Source: Liolophura sinensis
Lineage: Eukaryota > Mollusca > Polyplacophora > Chitonida > Chitonidae
Assembly (NCBI RefSeq): GCF_032854445.1
Contig: NC_088296.1
Span: 8,530,706 to 8,594,705, forward strand
Reading direction: 5' to 3'
DNA length: 64,000 nucleotides
The notes under the pieces were generated by a model. That model was not told the origin of the DNA. It searched no databases and saw only the letters and a program-made list of their open reading frames with translations. Shown piece after piece: positions 36,101-45,203 of the stretch. Each line of letters begins with the position of its first letter. The stretch's first letter is position 1. The position numbers and the translations under genes are program-made.

Positions 36101-37445
36101 CAAATGTGATGGTTGGCAAATAGTCTTACAAACATGTAACCGATGAAATCCAGCCTCTCCTTAGAGTTATACTCTAACGGCTGATATTATAGCCAAAAAA
36201 CAGTAGCAACTTGAAAACTATAGAACTATGGCCAAATTATTATTATAGATATAATTGCAGTGATATTAAATATAATTTATTTTGCGTCACTGGTCTATTA
36301 TTATCATTACTCAAAATATTGTGTCGTCATCACATGTGAGAAACATTGCCAGAAAACCGTAACATATGAGAGAGGGTTTGGTGCTAAGAATAAAAAGCCA
36401 TGCTTCTCAACGTTTCCTCCAACAATAATACGTATCTCCACCCTGTAAATCATCTAAATCCCTGTGTACTACTTTTATCGCAAATGGAATGAAATAAATA
36501 AATACATAAATTAATAAATAAATAAATAAATATAGAAGATATAACAGATTGCCTAAGCCATCCCAGTACATGGTTTATTATCGGGGTAGTTTTTGATTTA
36601 CGGACTGTAAAGAAGGTGACTTACAACTCATGTGCTGAGACAATATACAAAGGCATTTCGGTATAAAATAATACATACTCATTTCTTCCCACAGGAGAAG
36701 AAAACTCCATAAGTCCGGTGGTAACGGTGACTCCACGGAATTACAATCTCCAGAAAGAAGTGCCTGTCTCTCTGGCAGTGGCAATGGTGACCTTTATGTG
36801 AACGTCAGTGGCATTTCTGCACAACACCATCGGCATGAAGAAGACAATTCAACCGGTCTAGTGTCAACGGGACTACCGGATCCACTGCTTCGGCCCTGCA
36901 TAACCGCTCATACACAGAAAATCCATGACGCCTACGAGGAAGTTGACTTACCTCCCCTTACTGGACCTAGCATTGATGTAAATGGCCAGTATAATTTGGC
37001 GGGAAAGTTTGAACACCCTAAAACCTCGGAGGAATTTAAAGACTGCAAGTTGTATTCGAACCACAAGATAGCAGAAAACAAAGGGAAACAATCCGCTGGT
37101 GAGAAAATCAGCACAGATCAAACTGCGCAGAATGAAGCCGTGTACAATGTTCTGTCGAAGCCTAATATGAACCCTTGTCCTGCTGCACACGATTATCAAG
37201 ACGATTACAATACGCTGTACGCGGTAAACTGGAAACCCACCAATGAAAGCAAATCCGTTATTCAGCACGGGATGACCGGAAATGGAAATCATGATGATAA
37301 CGGTTATGTCTATGGCACGTACAGCACAATCCAGAGCGATACAAAGCAAGAAGGAAGCATCGGTGTGATTACAGAGCTTCGATGTATTGCAAAACAACAG
37401 CAAAGTGGTTGTGAATATGACACCCTAAAACTTGGGACATTTTAA
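24120..37445 (+). CDS. R1: EGF-like single-pass receptor with tyrosine-rich tail (9 exons)
   Basis: Exons 24120-24198, 26748-26909, 28064-28201, 28995-29069, 30434-30505, 31248-31322, 31636-31794, 35661-35745 and 36695-37445 join in one frame of 532 codons. The predicted 531-residue protein has a signal peptide (1-26), two Cys-rich EGF-like modules (27-80, 81-126), a Thr/Ser-rich stalk from four related exons (127-253), a transmembrane helix (about 258-281), a basic stop-transfer RRRKLHK, and a cytoplasmic tail to 531. It should be a type I plasma-membrane receptor. The tail holds Y316 (YVNV), Y362 (YEEV), Y381, Y402 (YSNH), Y432 (YNVL), Y453 (YNTL), Y457, Y491 (YSTI) and Y523 (YDTL), candidate SH2 sites. 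The ligand is unknown. The general plan recalls CED-1/Draper/MEGF10 receptors, but the EGF modules differ and I see no canonical ITAM spacing, so homology is not claimed. Neighbours R2 and R3 are paralogues. Confidence 0.8.
24690..24795 (+). mobile_element. SINE tail fragment (family 1)
   Basis: CTGGTCTCTGCCCAGTTTCC, CTGTCGTATAAATGAAACAT and ACGGCGTAAAACATC, inside R1 intron 1. Confidence 0.75.
25422..25472. repeat. Second copy of the 52-bp upstream segment
   Basis: Matches 23821-23872; see that entry. Confidence 0.8.
25565..25705 (+). mobile_element. SINE fragment (family 2, body and tail)
   Basis: CAGCAGCACTTCGG and ACACCTCGTCGTCGTATGAC match the distal part of the family-2 SINEs at 29185 and 38335. 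Confidence 0.5.
26748..26909 (+). CDS. R1 exon 2: EGF-like module 1
   Basis: Acceptor CATTGCAG and donor TTGC/GTAAGT bracket 54 codons, phase 1-1. The frame reads ASPATKCGTRLCGYGTSC, then CEYC, NCFCQR and YYCL, with eight cysteines. CGTRLCGYGTSC matches CGPFICGYAASC in the R3 exon at 63170-63304, which supports real coding. Confidence 0.8.
26929..27030. repeat. (ATTT)n / (AAT)n low-complexity tract
   Basis: TTTATTTATTTG units pass into ATAATAATAAT runs just after R1 exon 2. Confidence 0.9.
28064..28201 (+). CDS. R1 exon 3: EGF-like module 2
   Basis: Acceptor ATCTTACAG, donor TTAG/GTAAAT, 46 codons, phase 1-1. It reads CGYLDTVCAVNTTCSSQ and GRCFCSPGFKRSLSSGQCL, with six cysteines in EGF spacing (C-x6-C-x5-C-x-C-x-C). 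It aligns with the R3 exon at 62529-62651 (CGVSDPTCPANTTC, CECSRGFVRSPFGHCL). Confidence 0.85.
28431..28655 (+). mobile_element. SINE, nearly full-length (family 1)
   Basis: Head GGAGGCGGTTCGCGTGCC, body AAGCCTCTCACCAATGAGGT and AACAACCTGCGGATTGTCGT, tail ATATTCTTGAGTACGACG. It lies in the R1 intron after EGF module 2. Confidence 0.85.
28995..29069 (+). CDS. R1 exon 4: stalk exon A
   Basis: Acceptor TTTCAG, donor AAAC/GTGAGT, 25 codons, phase 1-1. It reads ADTYTTTSGQHTSMKTASTT then GDPFK. Rich in Thr and Ser, likely an O-glycosylated stalk. Exons B, C and D are copies of it. Confidence 0.8.
29185..29520 (+). mobile_element. SINE, nearly full-length (family 2)
   Basis: tRNA-like head TTGCTCAGTTTGGTAGAGCG (A box) and GATTCACAGTCAATCCTGGG (B box), body GCAACGACTGGTTGACCCGT and tail TCGTCGTCATATGACTGT. 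The opposite-strand copy at 38335-38690 shares these blocks. Confidence 0.8.
29565..30130. repeat. 47-bp minisatellite
   Basis: About twelve units; the best conserved read TTATTGTATCTCGCTTTTTT then CCTTGATAGACATGCTGCCA. They become degenerate at both ends. The array lies between R1 stalk exons A and B. Confidence 0.85.
30195..30305. repeat. 27-bp minisatellite
   Basis: About four copies of TGTTGCAAAACTAAACACAT followed by CTGCTG-like sequence. Confidence 0.85.
30434..30505 (+). CDS. R1 exon 5: stalk exon B
   Basis: Acceptor AACAACAG, donor AAAC/GTGAGC, 24 codons, phase 1-1. It reads QTFTTTSSQPTSLKTTLTGD then EPFK, clearly paralogous to exon A. Confidence 0.8.
31248..31322 (+). CDS. R1 exon 6: stalk exon C
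   Basis: Acceptor CTTTCAG, donor AAAC/GTGAGT, 25 codons, phase 1-1. It reads PETYTSISSQHTSMEIVSST then DKPLK, paralogous to exon A. Confidence 0.8.
31636..31794 (+). CDS. R1 exon 7: stalk exon D with internal repeats
   Basis: Acceptor TTTTCAG, donor AAGC/GTGAGT, 53 codons, phase 1-1. It begins PETYA and ends SQPTSLKTFSTTEKPSK like its sister exons. In the middle a 7-codon unit, STLSQPA, is tandemly repeated about five times with drift (STLSQTA, NTLSQSA, ATASQPT). Internal slippage has lengthened this exon to twice its sisters. Confidence 0.8.
32089..35216 (-). mobile_element. Degenerate Ty3/Gypsy-like LTR element (gag?-PR-RT-RH-IN)
   Basis: Read on the minus strand, pol domains appear in Gypsy order. 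A protease region with DTGA motifs (about 34800-33820) is followed by a reverse-transcriptase region: SMVPCC, PIPDLHLSEGPEQ and YRWLRLPFGIKSVS near 33700-33430. Next come an RNase H end (RLQTMMLRLQPCDLTVWYKH, DALSCRNLPDTE near 33009-32880) and an integrase zinc-binding-like part ending NWPGKAQQV near 32570. The integrase core fragment has RTDNGPQFSSKVF and NYPQSNGEAERAVQ near 32280-32150. Stops and frameshifts occur throughout, and no LTRs were recognised. A 35204-34989 frame may be a gag remnant. The element occupies the intron between R1 exons 7 and 8, antisense to R1. Confidence 0.8.
33817..34800 (-). repeat. Tandem repeat of the protease DTGA segment, 95-96-bp unit
   Basis: About ten tandem units; each contains CAGCACCTGTATCTATCTGC on the plus strand, encoding MQIDTGA on the minus strand. 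Right-hand units are 96 bp and stay in one open frame (IHVGSQTLTMQIDTGAVQSP...TTDWSEE). Several left-hand units are 95 bp and so shift frame. The array lies where a single Gypsy protease would be expected. Confidence 0.9.
35661..35745 (+). CDS. R1 exon 8: transmembrane segment
   Basis: Acceptor CATTTTTAG; 85 bases, phase 1-2. It reads HPLTIGLAAGLGGVILLALV then VISAVVVV, a single hydrophobic helix. The donor is AG/GCAAGT, a non-canonical GC donor with otherwise perfect consensus. The R2 and R3 counterparts use GT at the same codon. Splicing here yields Arg (AG+G), which begins the basic stop-transfer of exon 9. Confidence 0.8.
36105..36160. repeat. Possible isolated monomer of the 60-kb satellite family
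   Basis: GTGATGGTTGGCAAATAG and CATGTAACCGATGAAAT resemble the diverged end units at 60720-60800 and the 14421 monomer. Confidence 0.4.
36484..36535. repeat. (AAAT)n microsatellite
   Basis: ATAAATAAATACATAAATTA and following AAAT units. Confidence 0.9.
36695..37445 (+). CDS. R1 exon 9: cytoplasmic tail
   Basis: Acceptor TTCTTCCCACAG; 751 bases to the stop. It starts RRRKLHKSGG and encodes 250 residues without cysteine-rich or enzymatic domains. Short tyrosine motifs shared with R2 and R3 are LYVNV, GQYNLAG, KLYSNHKIAENK, VYNVLSKPN, DDYNTLYAVN, TYSTIQS and EYDTLKL. The rest is hydrophilic and probably unstructured. Confidence 0.9.
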
Positions 37446-37449
37446 ATCA

Positions 37450-38330
37450 ACTTAAACTACAGCCCAGACGAACATCTTGGCATATGTGTCTTTCTGGCTA
37501 GAAATTTTTGATGTTGGTGAAAATCTGCTTCTACCATCATGTGTTTGTTTCCCGACGATACTATATGATATTTGTTCAACTTAACGGTGCTCAGCCGAAC
37601 AGATATGTTGCTTTGAGTTTGTATCACCTATATTAGTTTATACTGGTGTGACTATGTCTATAATACGTTCTGTTTTCTTTTACCTTTGTAGAATGGCACA
37701 GCAGTCCTGTTGATATAATAAAGGAGAAAGAGTAGCACTTGAAAACTGAACCTGTAAATACCTGACCTACTCGTCTCTGAGAAAGTCTTGAAAATGTAAA
37801 TAAATATTAGCAATCTCATATTGTATTTTGATATTTAACCATGGATTGAAAGTAGATTTAAAATACCAGTATGTGAAATGATAGAATGACACCTATCTAA
37901 AAACATCCCAAGCAGCACCTGTACTATTGTATTACCAATTAACTGAAACGCTCGTGTGAAATTACACATTTTTTGGTCTGAAGTTAATGTAACTGTCAAA
38001 GTTCATTAATGTAACATGTGCATAAGAGATGTAAAAGAGTTGTGCAAAATTACAAAAAAAACACTCACATATTCATTGTAAATGTTTTCTTCCGGCTTGA
38101 GGTTATAAGGAGTAAGTGTTTGATATGGATCTGGGTTGGTTTTTCTTCTCTGATAGTGATACATTTGTACCACATATGTTTGCAGTAAAACATCAGTATT
38201 TGGATATTTTTAAATGCTTTATTCAGCTGAAAATGCCCCAATGTTATTTCCAGTCAGTTTGATGCTTTTTTCTTGTTTCCTGTTGCTGAGTTGAAAGATA
38301 ATGTGCTTCTGAACATAATTTTGACAGTTA
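37450..38330. other. 3' flank of R1, no further gene
   Basis: AT-rich, probably 3' untranslated region to about 37.8 kb, then intergenic. No exons seen. Confidence 0.5.
37717..37722 (+). terminator. Candidate poly(A) signal of R1
   Basis: AATAAA lies 272 bases after the R1 stop. A second AATAAA is at 37799-37804. Confidence 0.5.
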
Positions 38331-38334
38331 CAGT

Positions 38335-38690
38335 GAATGAGTGAGTGAGTGTTAGAAGTTTAACAATGTTTCAGTCATATGGCGACGAAGGAGTCCTTAG
38401 AGTGCATGTAATGTACCTCCTTGTTGCAGAGCGGATTTCCACCGCTCTTTTACCTAGTGCTGCTTCTCTGATACGACTTCCCGGAGGCAAGCAAGCCTCT
38501 CCGCCCAAGTGATTATACTGATACGGGTCAACCAGTCGTTTCACTATCCCCTTAACGCTAAACGCCAAGCGAGGAAGCTACAACTTCCTCTTCAGAGGTC
38601 TTAGATAAGACACGACACAACATTGATCCTGTATCTACCACCCCTGAAGCGGACGATTTATCAGCTGAACCATTGGGGCCCGCTAGACTT
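38335..38690 (-). mobile_element. SINE, full-length (family 2)
   Basis: Reading leftward: head GGGCCC...AATGGTTCAGCTGATAAATC-like tRNA region, GAAGCGGAC, body AACGACTGGTTGACCCGTAT, and tail TCGTCGCCATATGACTGA ending in CACTCACTCACTCA. The CACTCA end is characteristic of a SINE family I remember from mollusc genomes. Confidence 0.8.
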
Positions 38691-39027
38691 AGATACATGT
38701 ATGCATGAGACTGTTCAACAACTGAATTTGATACATGTATTTCCTTCTTGAAATGACAAAGTATTCGGTTATATTTGCCTATAAAAGTGCATAATGAAGT
38801 GTTGCTTAAATGTTCATGTAAACAATCGGACAAAGGATTAAGCAATATTTGGATATGTAAAAAAAAACAAATAATACTGTAGAGCAAGGAATATAAATGC
38901 TGACAAGCCCCTCTTCGAGAAGGTAAAACTGTTTTTTAATTGCATTTAGAAGCTGTATTGGGTAACATAAGGTGTATACGCAATTCGGTAAGTCATGTTT
39001 TGGAATGGACACTACTACCGTTATTGA

Positions 39028-39165
39028 GCATAAGGACAGCTGAATAATATCGTTATCAAATATAAGGACACCTGAATAATATCGTTAAAAAACGTAAGGA
39101 CACCTGAATAATATCATTATCAAGCATAAGGACACCTGAATAATATCGTTATCCAAAACCATGAT
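39028..39165. repeat. ~32-bp minisatellite
   Basis: Four copies of ATAAGGACACCTGAATAATA followed by TCGTTATCAAGC. Confidence 0.85.
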
Positions 39166-39169
39166 GCTT

Positions 39170-40080
39170 GGTTAATGCCGACATCATTTAGGCTGTGAAA
39201 TGTGATAACATTGTCATGAAAACTTACTCAGAAAGATGAATTACGATTGCCAACTATATTTAAAACAGCCATTTGCATGACAGCTTTGCTTCAGCACGAT
39301 TAACCATTTTTAATGCGGAATGAAAAATTAAGTCATATCAGCACATCAATTAGTAATAAAACACCTCTTAGTAATAAAACATATACCCTTAAAGTGGGTC
39401 ACATCAATAATCTTTTTGTAAGATAAGACTAAGTCCAATACAGTTTCCTTATCCTCATAATACGCCCACCGAAACATATAAAACTTTACTCTACTGACAC
39501 TCTTCATATGTAGAGACGTATACTGTTGCCTACATGCACCTGTGATGTCGCTGGCTTGGGTAACATCTCTTTCCATCCTTTACATACATGACACCAAAGA
39601 AGCATCAGAACAGACATTGAAACTTCAACCGTAACCATATTGGACGTTCTGGTTGAAGAATTACAAGATCATTTTCCAAACAACGTTTAACACAATAAAC
39701 CAAAAAGGTCTATAAAGTAAACCAATTTCGACGGAGAAACGTATAGAGAAGCAGTCAGTAGTTTCCAGTGCTTTGGGAAAAACGGAAGAAATGTCCTTGT
39801 CACTTGCATTGAATCAATACATGTATGTGCAACAAACATCGCTCAAAAAGTACACTTAAAGGCAAAAAAAAAAAGACATAAACTATTATTTTAAAATTGA
39901 AACTTTTTTTCAAATAGGCTATAAATAGGATAGTAAGTTTCCAAGCAAACTTTCCCTGATCAATAGAATTCCTAGAATTAAACACAAATGACTAGCTCAT
40001 GAACGAAACTTTAGGTTATTGACAAAACAGAAGATGTTGTACTTGTATATCAAATTATGCAAATGTATCTATATATGTAT
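39170..40080. other. Intergenic, no gene seen
   Basis: No signal-peptide or EGF exons for R2 could be found here on the plus strand. Confidence 0.4.
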
Positions 40081-40081
40081 A

Positions 40082-40348
40082 TATTTATTTATTTATTTGA
40101 TTGGTGTTTTACGCCGTACTCAAGAATATTTCCCTTATACGACGGCGGCCAGAATTATAGTGGGTGGAATCCGAGCACAGCCTTGGGGAAACCCACGACC
40201 ATCCGCAGGTTGCTGCCAGACCATCCCACCTTCCCGGAGAGGAAGCCAGCATGAGTTGGACTTGAACTCACAGCGACCGCATTGGTGAGAGGCTCCTGGG
40301 TCATTACACTGCGCTAGCGCGCTAACCGACTGAGCCACGGAGGCCCCT
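40082..40348 (-). mobile_element. SINE, best-preserved copy (family 1)
   Basis: The complete element on the minus strand has head GGGGCCTCCGTGGCTCAGTC, GGTTAGCGCGCTAGCGCAG, CAGGAGCCTCTCACCAATGC, GGTTGCTGCC complement and tail TTGAGTACGGCGTAAAACAC, ending in AAATAAATA units. The head carries tRNA-like A- and B-box sequence. This copy can serve as the reference for the other fragments in the window. I suspect the MetaSINE superfamily but have not compared it. Confidence 0.9.
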
Positions 40349-40380
40349 ATATATGTATATATAAATATACATAGTCACTT

Positions 40381-40580
40381 NNNNNNNNNNNNNNNNNNNN
40401 NNNNNNNNNNNNNNNNNNNNNNNNNNNNNNNNNNNNNNNNNNNNNNNNNNNNNNNNNNNNNNNNNNNNNNNNNNNNNNNNNNNNNNNNNNNNNNNNNNNN
40501 NNNNNNNNNNNNNNNNNNNNNNNNNNNNNNNNNNNNNNNNNNNNNNNNNNNNNNNNNNNNNNNNNNNNNNNNNNNNNNNN
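40381..40580. other. Assembly gap (200 N)
   Basis: Exactly 200 Ns, which may be a placeholder of unknown true size. It abuts a (TA)n tract at 40590-40692. The missing 5' exons of R2 could lie here. Confidence 0.95.
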
Positions 40581-40587
40581 TATTTTT

Positions 40588-40692
<105 letters not shown>

Positions 40693-40834
40693 ATGTATTG
40701 ATATTTTTGTGAAAACTTGTACACAATGGAATATAGTTTGAACATTACATTTGTGAGTGCAGGAATATAAGTGTGCTTCGTTCACATCATGAAAAGTTTC
40801 AACAGCAAAGGACCTACATGCAATTGTGCATGTT

Positions 40835-43800
40835 TGATCACACATTTTACCTATGTAGAGGGGACATAATCGTAAAGCACATATTGGATCACATTTTTAC
40901 CTTTGTAGACAAATAACAGTAACAAGTATATTTTATCACGCTTTTACCTCTGTACATACAAAGCCGTAACGATCAAATCCCGTCCAACGTTTACTTATGC
41001 AGAGACATTGCAGTAACGACATATTGAGTCACACTTTTAGCCCTCAGCGACATAGCAGTCACGAGCATATTGGTTCACACTTTTTACCTCTCAGTGACAT
41101 AGCAGTCACGAGCATATTGGTTCACACTTTTTACCTCTCAGTGACATAGCAGTCACGAGCATATTGGTTCACACTTTTTACCTCTCAGTGACATAGCAGT
41201 CACGAGCATATTGGTTCACACTTTTTACCTCTCAGTGACATAGCAGTGATGAGCATATTGAATCACACTTTTACCTCTCAGCGACATAGCAGTCACGAGC
41301 AAAATGGTCCACACTTTTTACCTTTTAGTGACATAGCAGTGATGAGCATATTGGATCACACCTTTACCTCTCAGTGACATAGCAGTAACGAGCACATTGA
41401 AACACACTTTTGCCTTTGCAGAGACATAGCAGTAAACAGCACATTGGGTCACGCTTTTTACTGTTCAGCGACACAGCAGTAATGAGCATATTGGATCACA
41501 CTTTTACCTCTCAGCAACATAGCAGTAACAAGCATATTAAATCACACTTTCACCCCTTAGCGACATAGCAGTAATGAGCATATTGGACCACACTTTTACC
41601 TCCCAGTGATATAGCAGTAACGGGCACATTGAAACAAACTTTTACCTCTGCAGACACATAGCAGTAAAGGACCATATTAGATAACACTTTTACTTCCAAG
41701 TGACATAGCAGTAACGGGCACATTAAAGGCACACTTTTACCTCTGCAGAGAAATAGCAGTAAAAGGCATATTGGATCACACTAATACCTTTTTACAAACA
41801 TAGCAGTAAAGAACGTAACGGAACAAACCTTTTACCTCTCAGCGACATAGCAGTGAAGAGCATAGTGGATCACACTTTTACCTCTCAGTGACCTAGCAGT
41901 AACGAGCACATTTAAACACACTTTTACCTATACAGAGAAATAGCAGTAAAGAGCATATTGGATCACACTATTAGCTCTCAGTGACATAGCAGTAACGACC
42001 TATTGGATCACACTTTTATCCCTCAGCGACATAGCAGAAACGAGCATGATGGTTCACACATTTACCTCTGCAGAGACATAGCAGTAAAAAGCATATTGGA
42101 TCACACCTTTTACCTCTCAGTGACATAGCAGTAACGAGCACATTGAAACACACTTTTACCTCTCCAGAGAATCAGAAGTAACTAGCATATTGGAACACAC
42201 TTTTTACCTCTTTACAGACATAGAGGTAAAGAGCATAATGGAACTCATTTTTTACTCTGCAGAGACATAGCAGTAACGATATAATGGATTACACTTTTAC
42301 CCCTCAGCGACATAGCAGTAAGGAAAATATTGGATCACACTTTTACCTCTCAGCGACATAGCCGTCACCAGCATAATAGATCACACTTTTACCTCTCACT
42401 GACATAGCAGTAATGAGCATATTGGATCACACTTTTACCTCTTAAGAACATAGCAGTAACGAGCACATTGAAACAAACCTTTTACCTCTCCTGAGACATA
42501 GCAGTAACAAGCATATTGGATCACACCTTTTACCTCTCAGTGAAGTAGCAGTAACGAGCACATTAAAACACACTTTTACCTCTGCAGAGACATAGCAGTA
42601 AAGAGCATATTGGTTCACAAGTTTACTTCTCAGTGACATAGCAGTAACGAGCACATAGAAACACACTTTTACCTCTGCAGAGACATAACAGTAAAGAGCA
42701 TAGTGGATCACACTTTTTTCCTCTCAGTGACATAGCAGTAAGGAGCACATTGAAACACACTTTTACCTATGCAGAGAAATACCAGTAAAGAGCATATTGG
42801 ATCACACTTTTACCTCTCATGGACATAGCAGTAACGTCATATTGGATCACACTTTTTTCTCTCAGCGACATAGCAGTAAGGAGCATAATGGATCACACTT
42901 TTACCTCTGCAGAGATATAGCAGTAAAAATCATATTGGATCACACTTTTACCTCTCAGTAAAATAGCAGTAAGGAGCACATTGAAACACACTTTTACATC
43001 TCCAGAGACATAGCAATGAGGAGCATATTGGATCACACTTTTACCTCTTTACAGACATAGAGGTAAAGAGCATATTGGAACACAATTTTACGTCCTCCAA
43101 AGGACATAGCAGTAACGTAATAATGGGTTACATTTTAACCCTCAGCGACATAACTGTAAAGAGCACAATGGATCACAGTTTTACCTCTCAGCGACATAGC
43201 ATTAATGAGAATATTGGATCACATATTTACATCTTAGTGAAACAGCCAGTAACGAGCACATTGGATCACACTTTTACTTCTGTAGGACACATAAGAGTAA
43301 CAAGTATATTTTATCACACTTTTACCTCCGTAGAGACATAGCAGTAAAGAGCATAGTGGATCACACTTTTACCTCACAGTGATATGGCAGTAACGAGCAC
43401 ATTGAGAAACACTTTTACCTATGCAGAGAAATAGGAGTAAAGAGCATATTGGATCACAATTTTACTTCCCAGTGACATAACAGTATCGAGCTTATTGGAT
43501 CACACTTTTACCTTTCAGCGACATAGAAGTAATGAACATACTGGATCACACGTTTACCTCTCATTGCCACAGCGGTAACAAGCACATTAAAACACATTTT
43601 TCCCTCTGCAGAGACATAGCAGTATAGAGCATATTGGATCACGCTGTTACCTCTCATTGACATAGCAGTAACGAGGACATTGAAACACACTTTTACCTCT
43701 GCAGAAACATGGAAGTAAAAACAATAGTGGATCACACTTTTACCTCTTAGTGACATAGCAGTAACGAGCACATTGAAACAGACTTTTACCTCTGCAGAGA

Positions 43801-44975
43801 CAAAGCAGTAACGACATGATGGATTGCACTTTTACCCCTCCGCGACATAGCAGTGACGAGCATAATCAATCCCACTTTTACCTCTCAGCGACATAGCAGT
43901 GATGAACATATTGGATCACACTTTTACCTCTCAGCGACATAGCAGTAACTAGCACATTAAAAGACACTTTTACTTCTGCAGAGACATAGCAGTAAAGAGC
44001 ATATTGGATCACACTTTTACCTCTGTAGACACATGACAGTAATGAGTACATTTTATCAGGCTTTTACCTCTGCCGAGACATAGCAGTATGGAGCATAGTG
44101 GATCACACTTTTACCTCTCAGTGACATAGCAGTAGCGAGCACATTAAAACACACTTTTACCTCTGCAGAGACATAGCAGTAAAGAGCATATTGGAGTTTA
44201 CCTCTCAATGACATAGCAGTAACGAGCACATTGAAACACACTTTTACCTCTGCTAAGACATAGCAGTAAAGAGCATGTTGGATCACAATTTTACCTCTGT
44301 ATGCACATAACAGTAACAAGTATATTTTATCACGCCTTTACCTCTGCAGAGACATAGCAGTAAAGAACATACTGGATCACACGTTTACCTCTCAATGACA
44401 TAGCAGTAACGAGCACATTGAAACACACTTTTACCTCTGCTAAGACATAGTAGTAAAGAGCATGTTGGATCACAATTTTACCTCTGTATGCACATAACAG
44501 TAACAAGAATATTTTATCACGCTTTTACCTCTGCAGAGACATAGCAGTAAAGAACATAGTTAATCACACATTTACCTCTCAGTGATATAGCACTATCGAG
44601 CACATTAAAACACACTTTTACCTCTGCAGACACATAGCAGTAAAGAGCAAATTGGATTACACTTTTACCTCTTAGTGACATAGCAGTGACGAGCACATTG
44701 AAACACACTTTTATCCCTTAGCGACATAGCAGTAATGAGCATATTCGATCACACTTTTACCTCTGTAGACACATAACAGCAACAGGTATATTTTATCACG
44801 CTTTTACCTCTGCACAGACATAGCAGTAAAGAGCACACTTTTACCATTAAGTGACATAGCAGTAACGAGCAGACAAAAAGCTGTAGACAAATAGCTGTAG
44901 ACAAATAGCAGTGGCGACATATTGAGTTACACTTTAACTCTTCAGCGACACAGCAGTAACGAGCCTTTTGGATCA
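40835..44975. repeat. 4.1-kb satellite, 46-47-bp unit in two alternating types
   Basis: Roughly 88 tandem units. Type A reads GAGCACATTGAAACACACTT then TTACCTCTGCAGAGACATAGCA; type B reads GAGCATATTGGATCACACTT then TTACCTCTCAGTGACATAGCA. In many stretches A and B alternate, giving a ~93-bp higher-order dimer. Four nearly identical B-like units at 41045-41235 look recently homogenised. Minus-strand frames such as CYVSAEVKVCFNVL follow the repeat and are not considered genes. Confidence 0.95.
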
Positions 44976-45116
44976 AACTGGAGTCCTCAGAGTAAGCTAC
45001 AATCCAATCTACAATCGCCTGGTACTTAACAAACGATTTTATTATAAGAAGTAAAGCAGTTAGCGGCAGTTAGATTTGATCTGATGAACTCATGTTTCAA
45101 TCGTGTTTCATTGTAG

Positions 45117-45203
45117 CCATTGATTCTACCACACGGACTACTCAGACTAAAGTACAGGATATAACCATCACTCAAGAGCCAGGTGGCGGAAACACTCCAA
45201 CAG
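45117..45203 (+). CDS. R2 stalk exon 1a
   Basis: Acceptor TTTCATTGTAG, donor ACAG/GTGTAT, 29 codons, phase 1-1. It contains IDSTTRTTQTKVQDITITQE then PGGGNTPT. A second copy is at 47964-48050. Confidence 0.75.

Noticed and set aside
37200-37445. Canonical ITAM in the R1 tail
   Set aside because: Y-x-x-L/I motifs are present but none are 6-12 residues apart in the required arrangement.
41550-44976. Repeated CYVSAEVKVCFNVL-type frames on the minus strand
   Set aside because: Translation of the 46-47-bp satellite; frames change with unit-length indels.
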